Of a stretch of DNA of 64,000 nt, positions 18,273 to 27,422 are shown piece after piece; position 1 is the stretch's first letter; every line of letters begins with the position of its first letter. The notes beneath the pieces are model-generated. The model saw only the letters and a list, made by a program, of their open reading frames with translations, did not search any database and was not told the origin of the DNA. Where the stretch lies: contig JANSXA010000001.1 of the NCBI GenBank assembly GCA_024743175.1, positions 62,001 through 126,000 of the forward strand. The letters are read 5' to 3'. A program made the position numbers and the translations under genes. This DNA is from Pseudomonadaceae bacterium. Lineage in GTDB: Bacteria > Pseudomonadota > Gammaproteobacteria > Pseudomonadales > Azotimanducaceae.

Positions 18273-19086
18273 CAGGCTTCCCAATCAATCTTCTCGCAAG
18301 ATTTGAGCTTCGAAGAAAGGTCCAGTCAGCGATTTTCAGCAACGCTGACAACGAAACTCGCCATGGTGCAGCAGCGGTGCCACGAAATCCCATTTCAGGA
18401 ATCGCATCCTGATAGAACCAATCCGGCCATAACCATTTCACATTAAACCCGGCTACCCTCAACACGTAGAGTAACCCGGCATGGCTCATGTGGTGAAAGC
18501 TTGCTTTATCGTGAAAGCAGTACACGAACGCCGAAGTTCCAAAATAGACTCCGCCTGGTTTCAAGACCCTGAAAATTTCCTGTGCCGCTGTAATAGGCGA
18601 AATCAGGTGTTCTGAAACGGCCATAGATGTCACAAAGTCAAAGGTGTTGTCATTGAACGGGAGGTTGTGGGCGTCTGCCATTACGTGAGGACCGGCTCCT
18701 CGGAAGTCAATATCACTGCCGACGTACCTGAAATTACGTTTTTCGAACCAGGTCTCACACTGCCTGGCTCCGCAGCCAATTTCTAAAATCGTGCGCCCGC
18801 GTCCATCTTCACCTGCTATTGAAGCCAGGTGTCGATCCAAATGCTTTGGCAAGTCATCTTCAGAAACAGTAATCGGCGGGTAGTCTAGATTTACAGTTTC
18901 GAGATCTTCCCATGGTTCGTACCAGGGTGCATTGATGTTTAATGCATCAGGAGCTCGCCGCAAGTCTGGTACGTTATGGATCAATGGATAACTGGTGCCT
19001 GCGCTCGTAAGTTCTCCATTTTGCAGCACCAGACTGCCATGTGTCGCCGGACAGCGCAGCAGAGGTAAAAGCTCGTCAAATTCCAT
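18202..19086 (-). CDS. Class I SAM-dependent methyltransferase with Trm112-like N-terminus
   Basis: The product has 294 residues. The first 50 or so look like a Trm112-type segment (LLPLLRCPATHGSLVLQNGELTSAGTSYPL cut short here by a single Cys), followed by a Rossmann methyltransferase domain with motif I ILEIGCGARQCE near residue 100, an acidic SAM-binding strand end (YVGSDIDF), and the FDFVTSMAVSEHL and FRVLKPGGVYFG blocks of the Methyltransf_11 type. It should methylate a small molecule or sugar. The 3' end runs into the polymerase gene on the opposite strand. Likely a polysaccharide decoration enzyme by context; the acceptor is unknown. Confidence 0.8.
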   Translation of the reverse strand: MEFDELLPLLRCPATHGSLVLQNGELTSAGTSYPLIHNVPDLRRAPDALNINAPWYEPWEDLETVNLDYPPITVSEDDLPKHLDRHLASIAGEDGRGRTILEIGCGARQCETWFEKRNFRYVGSDIDFRGAGPHVMADAHNLPFNDNTFDFVTSMAVSEHLISPITAAQEIFRVLKPGGVYFGTSAFVYCFHDKASFHHMSHAGLLYVLRVAGFNVKWLWPDWFYQDAIPEMGFRGTAAAPWRVSLSALLKIADWTFLRSSNLARRLIGKPAIDEFERQLHLAGSVSFAAHRPD

Positions 19087-19280
19087 AAGTAACCTTCTCT
19101 ATGATCAAGTGGCCTAGTGGGGTAGTGCGAAGGCAACTGTCCCAGCAGTCATGGCCGGTAATCCTCCCATACTACGCAGTAAAATGAGCGCTGTTGTTTG
19201 CAATTGTTTGTCTCGTAAGCAGATTGTAACGCCTGCACTTTGAAGCGCCATTATGTCTATACTGGTGACAGTTTAACTCT

Positions 19281-20333
19281 GTGTGTTTAGGCATGTTTCA
19301 ACAGCAGATGTTCAGTTTCTCGCGAATGCCGCGGGTTCACCGTGGGGAGCGCTTGACGGATATCGATCGAGCTAAGGGATTGGCAATTTTCCTGGTTGTT
19401 CTTGGCCATATTGTTGCCGGAGACCCCCCGAAGGGCAACGCATGGTTTGAAGAACTGGTTCGTATTGTCTATAGCTTTCATATGCCGTTTTTCATGTACC
19501 TTTCTGGTTTTGTAATGTTCTATACCTTCAAAGCCATGGATAACGCTGCAGGCTATTTCACCTATGTTCAAAAAAAGGCATTTCGCATTGCTCCTGCCTT
19601 TATCCTGTTCGGGATAGTTATTCTCCTGGGTAAAATGCTAGTTGCGCCTGTGATGCACGTCGACAATCAACCTGAGGCGGGTTTTGTTCAGGGGATCGTA
19701 GACATCCTCCTGGTGCCTGGTCAGAGCGCTGCAAAAGGTTTGTGGTTTGTGTATGTCCTGTTTGAATTCTACCTAGTGGTCCCGCTATTGCTTTTTGTTT
19801 TCGGAGGGCGAGTCTGGCCGATAGTCTTAGTTGGATTGGGGCTTGCGTTTGTTTCAGGCCCGCCAGTTCTCATGTTAGAAGGTGCCTTCGAGTATCTGAT
19901 TTATTTTTCGGTGGGTATGTTAAGCGCAAGCTCGCTGCCGAGGTACCACATTGTTCTTGACAGGTTTTGTGTCCTGTTTTTTTTGGCTTTTCTTGCGTCG
20001 CTGCCGCTCCTTTATTCCCAAGTTCCTTATCCAACAGCAAAACTCTTGATCGGATTGCTTTCAATACCCGCCTTGCATGGCCTCGTGCGCACAGCTATGT
20101 TAAGTCGTTGGGAGTTCTTGGCCGTATGGGGCTTGTTTTCATTTGCGATTTATCTCATGAACACGATAGCCATTGGGCTAGCAAAAGGTATCGCGCTTAA
20201 ATTCGTATCCTGGGATGGTGCTAATTTCCTATGGATAGCTCCATTAATTTTCGTTGCTGGATTCGTCGGCCCGATAATTGTGAAGAAGTACATTTTTGTC
20301 TACATAAAACCACTCGATAGGATCACAGACTAA
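19281..20333 (+). CDS. Membrane acyltransferase, family 3 (OafA/WecH type)
   Basis: The 350 residues form about ten membrane helices. The family signature is present early: TDIDRAKGLAIFLVVLGHI with the essential His, then SFHMPFFMYLSGFVMFY. Such proteins O-acetylate (or acylate with other short groups) polysaccharides across the inner membrane. The annotated start is GTG at 19281; ATGs at 19293, 19308 and 19326 are equally possible because the family motif begins only after RGERLTDID. The 3' end overlaps the convergent GT4 gene by 11 bases. It may work with the SGNH proteins of the locus in acyl decoration. Confidence 0.85.
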   Translation: MCLGMFQQQMFSFSRMPRVHRGERLTDIDRAKGLAIFLVVLGHIVAGDPPKGNAWFEELVRIVYSFHMPFFMYLSGFVMFYTFKAMDNAAGYFTYVQKKAFRIAPAFILFGIVILLGKMLVAPVMHVDNQPEAGFVQGIVDILLVPGQSAAKGLWFVYVLFEFYLVVPLLLFVFGGRVWPIVLVGLGLAFVSGPPVLMLEGAFEYLIYFSVGMLSASSLPRYHIVLDRFCVLFFLAFLASLPLLYSQVPYPTAKLLIGLLSIPALHGLVRTAMLSRWEFLAVWGLFSFAIYLMNTIAIGLAKGIALKFVSWDGANFLWIAPLIFVAGFVGPIIVKKYIFVYIKPLDRITD

Positions 20334-21573
20334 CTGCAGAATTCTGATTCCGCTTGGTGCTTGAAAAAAGGGCTTCCAGTTTAGCGACTTCTTTTTGGGT
20401 GGAGTGGTCTGCAGCAACATCTTCGTGTGCGGTTTTTCCCATCTCCTGAATGATTTCAACAGCCATCTCGTCTACCTCCAACAATCGTTCCGTTAACGCT
20501 GCTTGATCGCCGGCGATTGTTAGCCATCCATTCTCTCCATGTCTGACCAGTTCCGGGATTCCGGTTATCGAAGTGCTGATAACCGGGCGCATTAATGCCA
20601 TGCTTTCCATGATCACAACCGGCAGTCCTTCGGCAAAACTTGCCAATACAAGCGCGCGACTCGATAGTAGCCTGGTTCTAATTTCTTCGCCGCTACACCA
20701 TCCTGTAAGGAAGATCCGTTGTGCCAACTCGAGTTCTTTGATCCTGTTTTCTATAACTGGCCTCATTTCGCCATCGCCAATCAGGTAGAGATTCCCTCTA
20801 TGTCCTTTATTGACAGCTTCAGCAAATGCGTCAACTAGAAGTATCTGGCCTTTTTCATTACCAAGGCGGCCGACACATACGATATCATGTTGACCTGCAA
20901 TAACCGGCACTGCCGCGTCGAACCATTCTTGTCCCACAGTACAATGAATTTGATGAATATCAGGCCAGTAAGCGTACGGGACCCAGCGTTTGATTTGTGC
21001 TGAGCAGTAGCTCGTTATTGCAGTTGTGAATTCAGCATTCATCACTTTTTCGCCGAGACTCATGCTGATCGGTCCATCAAACTCCAGCGGCCCATGCACC
21101 ATTAAGCTGTACTTCGGACCACCTAGAGTTTTTGCAAGGAGGGCGATTGCAGCGGCGTTGTTACCGAAGTGCACATGAACATGCTCCAGTCGCTCCTGTT
21201 TAGCTAAAGCGACAAGAATGATGGCTTCAATCAAATAGGCGTAGTGTCGTAGAAGGCCTCTATCGCTGATTCGCCCCATTTTCGTCGCTTTAGAAAAGCC
21301 TTTGAAAATCTTGAATCCGGCGATGCGGAGACCAACTAAGATCTGCCTAATTGCGTTCCTTAGAGCGATCGGTTTTTTCAGAAACAGTGTTTGTTTGAGT
21401 TCAGCAAGGTCAGCCTTGTCCACAAGATTCTGTCCCGGGCTAAGGGCTAAGCGCGTAACCTCATAGCCCAGTTCTTCCAGTCCAAGAATTTCTCGGCGAA
21501 TAAAGGTGTGACTGACACATGGATATTCACTGCTCAGATAGCCTATTCGTTTAGTAATTGGAGTTGACTGCAT
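20323..21573 (-). CDS. Glycosyltransferase family 4
   Basis: This is a 416-residue GT-B enzyme. The N-terminal domain begins IGYLSSEYPCVSHTFIRREI, a common opening for GT4 members. The donor domain shows VCVGRLGNEKGQILLVDAF, then LIGDGEMRPVIE and the SFAEGLPVVIMESMA block with the EX7E-type acidic pair. It should add a sugar from a nucleotide donor on the cytoplasmic face. It is the last gene of the long minus-strand array and starts 23 bases after the GT2 gene before it. Confidence 0.88.
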   Translation of the reverse strand: MQSTPITKRIGYLSSEYPCVSHTFIRREILGLEELGYEVTRLALSPGQNLVDKADLAELKQTLFLKKPIALRNAIRQILVGLRIAGFKIFKGFSKATKMGRISDRGLLRHYAYLIEAIILVALAKQERLEHVHVHFGNNAAAIALLAKTLGGPKYSLMVHGPLEFDGPISMSLGEKVMNAEFTTAITSYCSAQIKRWVPYAYWPDIHQIHCTVGQEWFDAAVPVIAGQHDIVCVGRLGNEKGQILLVDAFAEAVNKGHRGNLYLIGDGEMRPVIENRIKELELAQRIFLTGWCSGEEIRTRLLSSRALVLASFAEGLPVVIMESMALMRPVISTSITGIPELVRHGENGWLTIAGDQAALTERLLEVDEMAVEIIQEMGKTAHEDVAADHSTQKEVAKLEALFSSTKRNQNSAVSL

Positions 21574-21596
21574 TGTTAGACGTACTCAGCTTTGGC

Positions 21597-22589
21597 TCAT
21601 TTGTACTCAATTAACCTGGCCTGGTTGTTCAATAGATAGTCGTACCAGTATTTGAGTTGTCCGAAAAATTCAGGAAAACGACCAAGGGTAAATGCGCTAG
21701 ATGAGATAGCTCTCTGTCGAAAACTACCAGGCAGGGTAAGGTACAGCCGCAGCCACTGCAGCGGATATACAAGCAATACCAGGAACGCTATTATCCCAAA
21801 CACAGGCAGTCCAATAAGCAAAACTGCAAAGGGCAAACCTACCCATAACCAGGCTTGCCGGGACTGTTTTACCCAGTGCTTTTCCGGAGGTGCGCCATGT
21901 AAATGTGCCCCGGCGGCGTAAGCCCAGCCGCTGCGCATGACCCGCCGCCACCACTGAGTGAAGTGAGTCATGTTTGCGTCGTGCAATGTCATTTCAGCTG
22001 GCAGGGCCTCAATTTTCCATCCTGCAGCACGAATGCGCACACACATCTCAGGTTCTTCACCCGCAATTAGGCTTTCACGATAGCCGCCAATTTCCTTTAC
22101 AACTGATACTCGGGCCATAATGTCGCCGCCACAGTATTTGGCGATGCCAGGCTGCACATCCCATTCGATATCGCACATTTCGTTGTACACGGACCGTTCA
22201 GGGAAACGCTCACGTCGGCGTCCAAAAACTATTGCGTGTCCATCGTGAGTGCGCAGATGATCGCGGGCGGTACTCAGCCAGTCAGGCTGCACCTCGCAAT
22301 CGCCATCAACAAACTGGATCCACTCCAGATCAGGCAGATGCTCCAATGCCGCTTTGAATCCGGCATTGCGCGCTCGGGCTGCTGTAAACGGTATGCTTGT
22401 ATCGAGATCTACAGTCACTGCGCCAAGGTTTTCCGCAATCGTTTTTGAATTGTCTGTAGAACCAGAATCAACATACACGGTGAGAGCAACTTTCTGGACC
22501 ACAGATGCCAGACAGGCCCTAAGCCTTTCGCCTTCGTTTCGGCCGATGGCAACTACGGCAACGTCCAACAGTTTTTCGTCGGTCGACAT
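21597..22589 (-). CDS. Glycosyltransferase family 2 with C-terminal membrane helices
   Basis: This 330-residue protein carries a GT-A domain: VAVVAIGRNEGERL at the start, VYVDSGSTDNS, the metal-binding FVDGDCEV, and AGEEPEMCVRIRAAGW. Two C-terminal helices (LWVGLPFAVLLIGLPVFGI and FLVLLVYPLQWL) should hold it at the membrane. It abuts the deacetylase gene with no gap, so translation is probably coupled. Role: transfer of one sugar during repeat-unit assembly. Confidence 0.85.
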   Translation of the reverse strand: MSTDEKLLDVAVVAIGRNEGERLRACLASVVQKVALTVYVDSGSTDNSKTIAENLGAVTVDLDTSIPFTAARARNAGFKAALEHLPDLEWIQFVDGDCEVQPDWLSTARDHLRTHDGHAIVFGRRRERFPERSVYNEMCDIEWDVQPGIAKYCGGDIMARVSVVKEIGGYRESLIAGEEPEMCVRIRAAGWKIEALPAEMTLHDANMTHFTQWWRRVMRSGWAYAAGAHLHGAPPEKHWVKQSRQAWLWVGLPFAVLLIGLPVFGIIAFLVLLVYPLQWLRLYLTLPGSFRQRAISSSAFTLGRFPEFFGQLKYWYDYLLNNQARLIEYK

Positions 22590-23300
22590 TCAGGCGCCGA
22601 CTGGTTTGTTTGTCAGGTTTTGCATAGTCACAATTTTCAATCCCTTTGCTCTTGCCTGGTTAACAATCGCTCGAGTCATATCCAACATAAATTCTCGTCT
22701 GTGCAGCTCGTCGTGATGGCTGTGCATAAGGATCACAGGTTGGCGTTTGTCTATAATTTCAGCAGCTGTCTTTTGGACATCCGGGAAATCATCATCGGTG
22801 TCGTTGGTCGGGCTGGTCCACCAGTCCACCCTGCGTTTTTTCAGCAACATGCCTATTAGGGTAAAAAGTGAAATTTTTCCGAAAGGCGGGCGATAGGGGG
22901 CGGTAGGGCTAACGTGCGGCGCCAATACCCCGTAAGCGCGTTCAGCGTCAGCATAGTCCCGCCAGGGCAGTATCTTCCAGGCGTGCCAGTGGGAGAATGA
23001 ATGCGTGCCTAATTCGTGGCCGCGTTCAGCCAATTGTTTCACTACGTCTGGCGCCCGCTCAGCTCTAAACCCAACCAGGTAGAAGGTGGCTTTTACGTCA
23101 AGCTCGTCTAACAGATTCATTAAATCGACGGAGGTAACATTGTCAGGTCCGTCATCGTAGGTTATTGCAATTTTGTCGCTGTGCTTGCGCCAACACCAGA
23201 CCTGATACAGACGATAAACCTGCGGCAGTAAAATCAGGCACAGGTAGAGGGCCAGTAGAACTGCCACTATTAAAAGAGCGGATGTTAACAGCGTATCCAT
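22590..23300 (-). CDS. Polysaccharide deacetylase (NodB homology domain), membrane-anchored
   Basis: The 236 residues begin with a membrane helix (LTSALLIVAVLLALYLCLILL) and continue as a NodB domain. Motif 1 is AITYDDGPDNVT with the catalytic and metal Asp pair (about residues 46-50) and motif 2 is HELGTHSFSHWH with the two metal His (about residues 96-102). YRPPFGK supplies motif 3, and LMHSHHDELH closes the domain. It should remove N- or O-acetyl groups from the glycan. It lies 21 bases after one GT2 gene and directly adjoins another. Confidence 0.87.
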   Translation of the reverse strand: MDTLLTSALLIVAVLLALYLCLILLPQVYRLYQVWCWRKHSDKIAITYDDGPDNVTSVDLMNLLDELDVKATFYLVGFRAERAPDVVKQLAERGHELGTHSFSHWHAWKILPWRDYADAERAYGVLAPHVSPTAPYRPPFGKISLFTLIGMLLKKRRVDWWTSPTNDTDDDFPDVQKTAAEIIDKRQPVILMHSHHDELHRREFMLDMTRAIVNQARAKGLKIVTMQNLTNKPVGA

Positions 23301-23321
23301 ATCGCGAATCTGTTGGTTGCT

Positions 23322-24275
23322 TTAGCTGGTTTTCAGCTCAGCTTCAGTCATACCCTTTTCCTGCGCAACTTGTGCACGTACTTTATCGTTGAAACGCTGT
23401 GTTGTTCGCTCCCGCCCGAACAGCAGGGATTGAAGCTCGTACTTTCTGAAATAACGCAGGTATTCGGGGTTGTCGTATCTCTGCTGACCTTTGAACACCG
23501 CACGGATATAGCCCACCATAATGCCTATACCGCCGACGATATAAGGCCTTTCAAACATGCGATATATAGCCATTACAAACACGAAGTACGGACGTGATCC
23601 CATGAAGTATTTGCCGCGGCCATGTCGCTGGCGACCCTCCCAGAAGCTGATTTCGCTGGAGCCCATTCGCCTCAAATGAATAACCTGCAACACAGGCTCA
23701 TCTTTCGCTGCGGGTATCCAGCCATTGATGCGGCAGATGTGACCATCAATGCCGTCCCAGCTAACCTGGCGCACAAACCCGCCAATAGCCTTAAAACACT
23801 CTACTCGGTAGAATTTGCACGGACCGATGGCGTTGTCGTTACGCAAGCGTTCTTCTACCAGGCGCTCGCCATATCGTAAAAAGAGTTTGCCGGATATGTT
23901 GCCGAGCAGAGGGTCATCATCCATTAACTCCATAAGGCGTTCGAAATATCCAGGCTGAAATTCCAGGTCACCATCCAGTTTGCACACGAAGTCGTAAGCG
24001 TCCAGGTCGACAACAGCAAGACCTGCATAAAAAGCGTCCATCACGCCCGGTCCAACAGAACGTTTGCCTCTATCCTCCCGTCGGACCACCTGCAGGAAAT
24101 CGTATTTTTCCTGAGCCCGTTCGAGGATCTGTGGTGTCTCATCGGTAGAGCCATCGTCTATCACTACCCATTTCGTGGGTAGGATGGTTTGCGAGCCGAC
24201 GGAGTCAATAGTCTTCTGAAGATAGTCTGCTTCGTCTCTGCATGGTGTGATCAACAGGTATTTGGATTTCATCAC
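23322..24275 (-). CDS. Glycosyltransferase family 2
   Basis: This 317-residue GT-A enzyme shows LLITPCRDEADYL, WVVIDDGSTDETPQIL, the metal motif CKLDGDLEF and a WDGIDGHICRINGW segment typical of these EPS transferases. The C-terminal part contains a short hydrophobic stretch (IVGGIGIMVGYIRAV) that may touch the membrane. The gene is ten bases downstream of the PssE-like gene and upstream of the deacetylase, within the same operon. The donor sugar is not predictable. Confidence 0.87.
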   Translation of the reverse strand: MMKSKYLLITPCRDEADYLQKTIDSVGSQTILPTKWVVIDDGSTDETPQILERAQEKYDFLQVVRREDRGKRSVGPGVMDAFYAGLAVVDLDAYDFVCKLDGDLEFQPGYFERLMELMDDDPLLGNISGKLFLRYGERLVEERLRNDNAIGPCKFYRVECFKAIGGFVRQVSWDGIDGHICRINGWIPAAKDEPVLQVIHLRRMGSSEISFWEGRQRHGRGKYFMGSRPYFVFVMAIYRMFERPYIVGGIGIMVGYIRAVFKGQQRYDNPEYLRYFRKYELQSLLFGRERTTQRFNDKVRAQVAQEKGMTEAELKTS

Positions 24276-24285
24276 ATTTACTCAG

Positions 24286-24810
24286 TTATTTTAGTGGACC
24301 GCTTTCGTTTGCGGTGATGTCTGGGAACGCAGCTGACTGTTTGTTTAGCCAGCGACCAATCGCTTGAGCAACACCCTGCACGTTTGGTTTTCGTGGTGTC
24401 GGGTTGAACACCGGCAACTGTTCGACCGCGGCCTGAAGTTCGCCAGGCGAGTTGAAAACCAGCAGATGGCCAAGTTCAGCATAGGCTTGTGCTGTCTTCT
24501 GCTGGTGATCATCTACCAGTTCGCCATGTTGTGGTAAACGGGGCAGGACCAGAAGTGGTAGAGACTGTTCGAGTGCGTTAGTAATCGTTCCGATGCCCGC
24601 ATGACTGATCACCGCGGACGCATGCGCCATTTTCTCTTCGAATTCTGATTTGGCCAGAAAACGGGTATGAGCAAAAGAGGAGGGTATGTATTTGCCGTTT
24701 CCGATCTGCGCAAATACCTCTTCGCTGATGAGTCCTTCACTCACTGCTTCATCAACCATGCGTACCAGCCGATCAAAGGGTAGGGCGCTGCCGACCGTCA
24801 GGAAGATCAC
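24286..24810 (-). CDS. PssE/Alg13-like glycosyltransferase catalytic subunit
   Basis: At 174 residues this is the C-terminal half of a split GT28-type enzyme. Key segments are MIFLTVGSALPFDRLVRMVDE at its start (shortened family opening TVGS), then VISHAGIGTITNAL and PLLVLPRLPQHGELVDDHQ, which form the UDP-sugar donor site. It overlaps the partner gene by four bases, matching the PssD-PssE, Cps14F-Cps14G and Alg14-Alg13 pairs. Together they transfer a sugar, often glucuronic acid, galactose or GlcNAc in known pairs, onto a lipid-linked acceptor. Confidence 0.85.
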   Translation of the reverse strand: MIFLTVGSALPFDRLVRMVDEAVSEGLISEEVFAQIGNGKYIPSSFAHTRFLAKSEFEEKMAHASAVISHAGIGTITNALEQSLPLLVLPRLPQHGELVDDHQQKTAQAYAELGHLLVFNSPGELQAAVEQLPVFNPTPRKPNVQGVAQAIGRWLNKQSAAFPDITANESGPLK

Positions 24811-25265
24811 ACCAGTTCTCCAGCGTAAACTGTGCCGGGGTGTCTTTCAGCCAGTTCGGGCCACTGGACGAAAAACAAGCTTGCGAACGGTTTTACCAGT
24901 TTGCCGCTCATGGAGAGTTCATCGACCTGCGAAATACTGTCGATCCAGATGACTCTGGCTCCCAGCAATCGGCCGGCAAGACAGAACAAAGCCAGTGGTA
25001 GTGAACCCGTTGTCAAAATAACTTGCGGGCGCTCACGCCAGACGATGCGTAAGGCATTCAGAAATACTTTTACGCAGGCAAATGGTGTTTGCCGGTTGCA
25101 CTCACCTATTGCAAATTTTTTCCCGTCTCGATTTTCATCACTGAGTTCTTCCAGGGTACTGATATAGTGCGTAGGCTTGGCGGGCCATAGGTCGCTGTAA
25201 CTTAATAGTGCTTCCAGCTCAGACATGTGTCCGCCCGAGGATGCGCCTACGAAAAACGACGTCAC
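24807..25265 (-). CDS. PssD/Alg14-like membrane anchor subunit of split glycosyltransferase
   Basis: This 152-residue protein matches the N-terminal half of the split transferase. The glycine-rich loop FFVGASSGGHMSEL opens the domain, PQVILTTGSLPLALFCLAGRLLG forms the hydrophobic membrane-associating region, and ARVIWIDSISQVDELSMSGK follows. Family members bring the catalytic partner to the membrane and bind the acceptor. The four-base overlap with both the downstream partner and the upstream aldo-keto-like gene suggests coupled translation. Confidence 0.85.
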   Translation of the reverse strand: MTSFFVGASSGGHMSELEALLSYSDLWPAKPTHYISTLEELSDENRDGKKFAIGECNRQTPFACVKVFLNALRIVWRERPQVILTTGSLPLALFCLAGRLLGARVIWIDSISQVDELSMSGKLVKPFASLFFVQWPELAERHPGTVYAGELV

Positions 25266-26170
25266 GGCGCCGCCAGTTCCATCTCTGCGCCCTGGCTGTG
25301 GCGTAGTATCAGGTCATAGGTTTCTTGTATATGTCCACGGCTGGATGCGCCAAATACAACAGACTCAATACCTTTCTGCTCACAAACGTAATTAATGGCA
25401 TCAGATGCGGGGATTGCGCCGGAGGCAAATACCGACATAGCAATAGGGCGGAAGCGTCCTGATTCGATTAATTTCTCGTACGACGCCTGACCGCCACACA
25501 TACGGAATGCAGCTTTGTTGATGTTTGAGCAGATAATTGGGTTTTCGATCCCGCAGCTGTTTAGCGTCTCTAAAAGTAGCGGCAGATTCATTGTGATGTA
25601 ACCTGGCTCGGCGTTATATCGTTCGCGTATGTATTCATCGAAGATCTTAAACGCGTCAGCTACACCTAAACCGAGAAGCAAGTCAGTGATGACATTCTGC
25701 ACAAAGATAACCGGCGTGGACAAACCCTCAAACGTCTTCATCTCGGCGTCGATCAGCAGATGAGCAATCGACTGTACATCAGCTTGCGCAACGGCTTTGC
25801 CACCTTTGAAAAGTGCTGAGATTTTCCCATCTGTAGGTAAAAACTGTTTGAGCGCTCCAATCATGCCTTGCTCGGTTACCGCGTTGGCATATTTGTGAGC
25901 GTAGGGCATGCACGGATAAAACTGATAATCAGGATATTTTTCCATGTTCGCGCGAAAGTAATCGCACACTTGAGCCATACGTTCATGTGTTGTGCACATA
26001 AAGGTGCGGATTCCAATCTGATACGCTGTGTCAAGGACATTGGTTACAGCTGCAATGTCCTGAAACCTGATCGCCTGGGCGCGGGCTTTTTCTTCAGACA
26101 TATGGTTAACGCCAAAGAACTGGTTATCGCCAAATATGACCCTGTCCATTTCATGATTGTTCTCAGGCAT
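25262..26170 (-). CDS. Aldo-keto-reductase-like TIM-barrel protein of unknown function
   Basis: This 302-residue soluble protein has no close family I can name. The order of segments (TNVLDTAYQIGIRTFMCTTH early, ITMNLPLLLETL mid, FRPIAMSVFASGAIPASDA, then IESVVFGASSRGHIQETYD near the end) fits the barrel of aldo-keto reductases, where the last block binds the NADPH phosphate. The usual catalytic Tyr and Lys are not obvious, so it may be an isomerase or a non-redox relative. It overlaps the upstream oxidoreductase by eight bases and the PssD-like gene by four, so it belongs to the glycan operon and may act on a sugar nucleotide. Confidence 0.55.
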   Translation of the reverse strand: MPENNHEMDRVIFGDNQFFGVNHMSEEKARAQAIRFQDIAAVTNVLDTAYQIGIRTFMCTTHERMAQVCDYFRANMEKYPDYQFYPCMPYAHKYANAVTEQGMIGALKQFLPTDGKISALFKGGKAVAQADVQSIAHLLIDAEMKTFEGLSTPVIFVQNVITDLLLGLGVADAFKIFDEYIRERYNAEPGYITMNLPLLLETLNSCGIENPIICSNINKAAFRMCGGQASYEKLIESGRFRPIAMSVFASGAIPASDAINYVCEQKGIESVVFGASSRGHIQETYDLILRHSQGAEMELAAP

Positions 26171-27269
26171 GTTTGGCTCCTAACAACCCGCGTAAGCGCT
26201 GTGTGAAGGATTGCCGAACTGCAACTTGATCAACTTTTCCGTCCGCAGCTGGATCCGTTTCAAGACCGTTTATCATCGCGCAGGCTCTGTCAGTCTCCAG
26301 TGCCGTAGCAAAATCACAAGCGGTTGTTGTCTTTTTGTTCTGCGTATTGATCCGCTCAACAAACTCGTCTATCTGGGCGGAGTATTCTTCTCCCCTCAGG
26401 TAATACCAGACTTCGTCAGTGAGTTCTGTTGTGTTGTATATGCTCCAACCTTTTGGCAAAGAAGCCGTGCTTTCATTGCGAAGGTAGAGTGCACATTCCT
26501 GACGATCTACATTAATTTGTCCTGTAGTTCCCCATATGGTCAGTTTTGTGGTCATCTTGCGTTGACTTTCGTCACTCCAGTTTGCTGCAAGCTGCCCCTG
26601 GAGGTTGTTCTTGAGCGTCAGAGAGCAGTACACCTCGTCGTCCACGTCTTTGGAGAAGATATTGTTACGGATGACGCCCGATACATCTTCTACCGGACCC
26701 AGTACAAAGTTTACGAGATCCAGAGCATGACAGGCGTAGTCATAAACAACGCCGCCACCCTCGCTTTTTTTCGAACGCCATGTTGCGGATTGTGGCCTGA
26801 TCACAACCGGACCATAGGCTTCAGCTCTGAAGTGATAAACCGTACCTAGCGCGCCCTCTGCAACTAGTTGCTGTGCTTTCTGAAAAGCACCAACAAACCG
26901 GTTGTGGTAACCTACTTGCGTAACAAGGTCGTTTGTCGCAGCCTGGGTGATGATCTTCTGGCCTTCGTTGATATCCAGAACAAATGGCTTTTCGCAGAAA
27001 ACGTGTAGCCCCGCCTGAATAGCTTGATTTGCCATTGTTGCGTGAGCTTTCGAGGGTGTAGCAATAAGCACCGCATCCAATTGCTCGTTGGCCAACATAT
27101 CCTGATAGTCGTTATAACAGTTAAAGGGAGTAAACTTTTTCAGGTTATTTGTCAGGTAACTCAACCCATCGCAGACTGCTGCAACTTCAAGCTCTGGATG
27201 CGCGTTTACGATGGCAAGGTGTGATAACCCCATCTTGCCTAAGCCTGCGAGTCCAATGCGGATTGTCAT
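26163..27269 (-). CDS. Gfo/Idh/MocA family NAD(P)-dependent oxidoreductase
   Basis: The 368 residues show a Rossmann domain opening with IGLAGLGKMGLSHL (GxGxxG), DAVLIATPSKAHATMA, and the family EKPF motif in HVFCEKPFVLDI. The C-terminal domain contains YDYACHALDLVNFVLG with the active-site His. Members oxidise or reduce sugar rings, including UDP-sugar acids and inositols. It lies 153 bases downstream of the PKS stop and overlaps the next gene by eight bases. Together with the aldo-keto-like protein it may prepare an unusual sugar nucleotide; no aminotransferase is encoded nearby. Confidence 0.87.
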   Translation of the reverse strand: MTIRIGLAGLGKMGLSHLAIVNAHPELEVAAVCDGLSYLTNNLKKFTPFNCYNDYQDMLANEQLDAVLIATPSKAHATMANQAIQAGLHVFCEKPFVLDINEGQKIITQAATNDLVTQVGYHNRFVGAFQKAQQLVAEGALGTVYHFRAEAYGPVVIRPQSATWRSKKSEGGGVVYDYACHALDLVNFVLGPVEDVSGVIRNNIFSKDVDDEVYCSLTLKNNLQGQLAANWSDESQRKMTTKLTIWGTTGQINVDRQECALYLRNESTASLPKGWSIYNTTELTDEVWYYLRGEEYSAQIDEFVERINTQNKKTTTACDFATALETDRACAMINGLETDPAADGKVDQVAVRQSFTQRLRGLLGAKHA

Positions 27270-27422
27270 GTGAGATTTCTCATATTTAGAACCAAGATAA
27301 ACGAAGTGTGCAGTCAGTTAGCAGCCATCGGACGTTAAGAGGCTCAACCACCCGACAGTGTAGTAGTAAGATTTGTATCAGGGGTATACGTTCGTCTCGA
27401 AAATGTAAGCGTCGCGGCTTCT

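Noticed and set aside
26211-26849. A 212-codon plus-strand frame inside the Gfo/Idh gene
   Set aside because: The minus-strand gene has all family motifs, and this frame is Cys-rich with no recognisable pattern.
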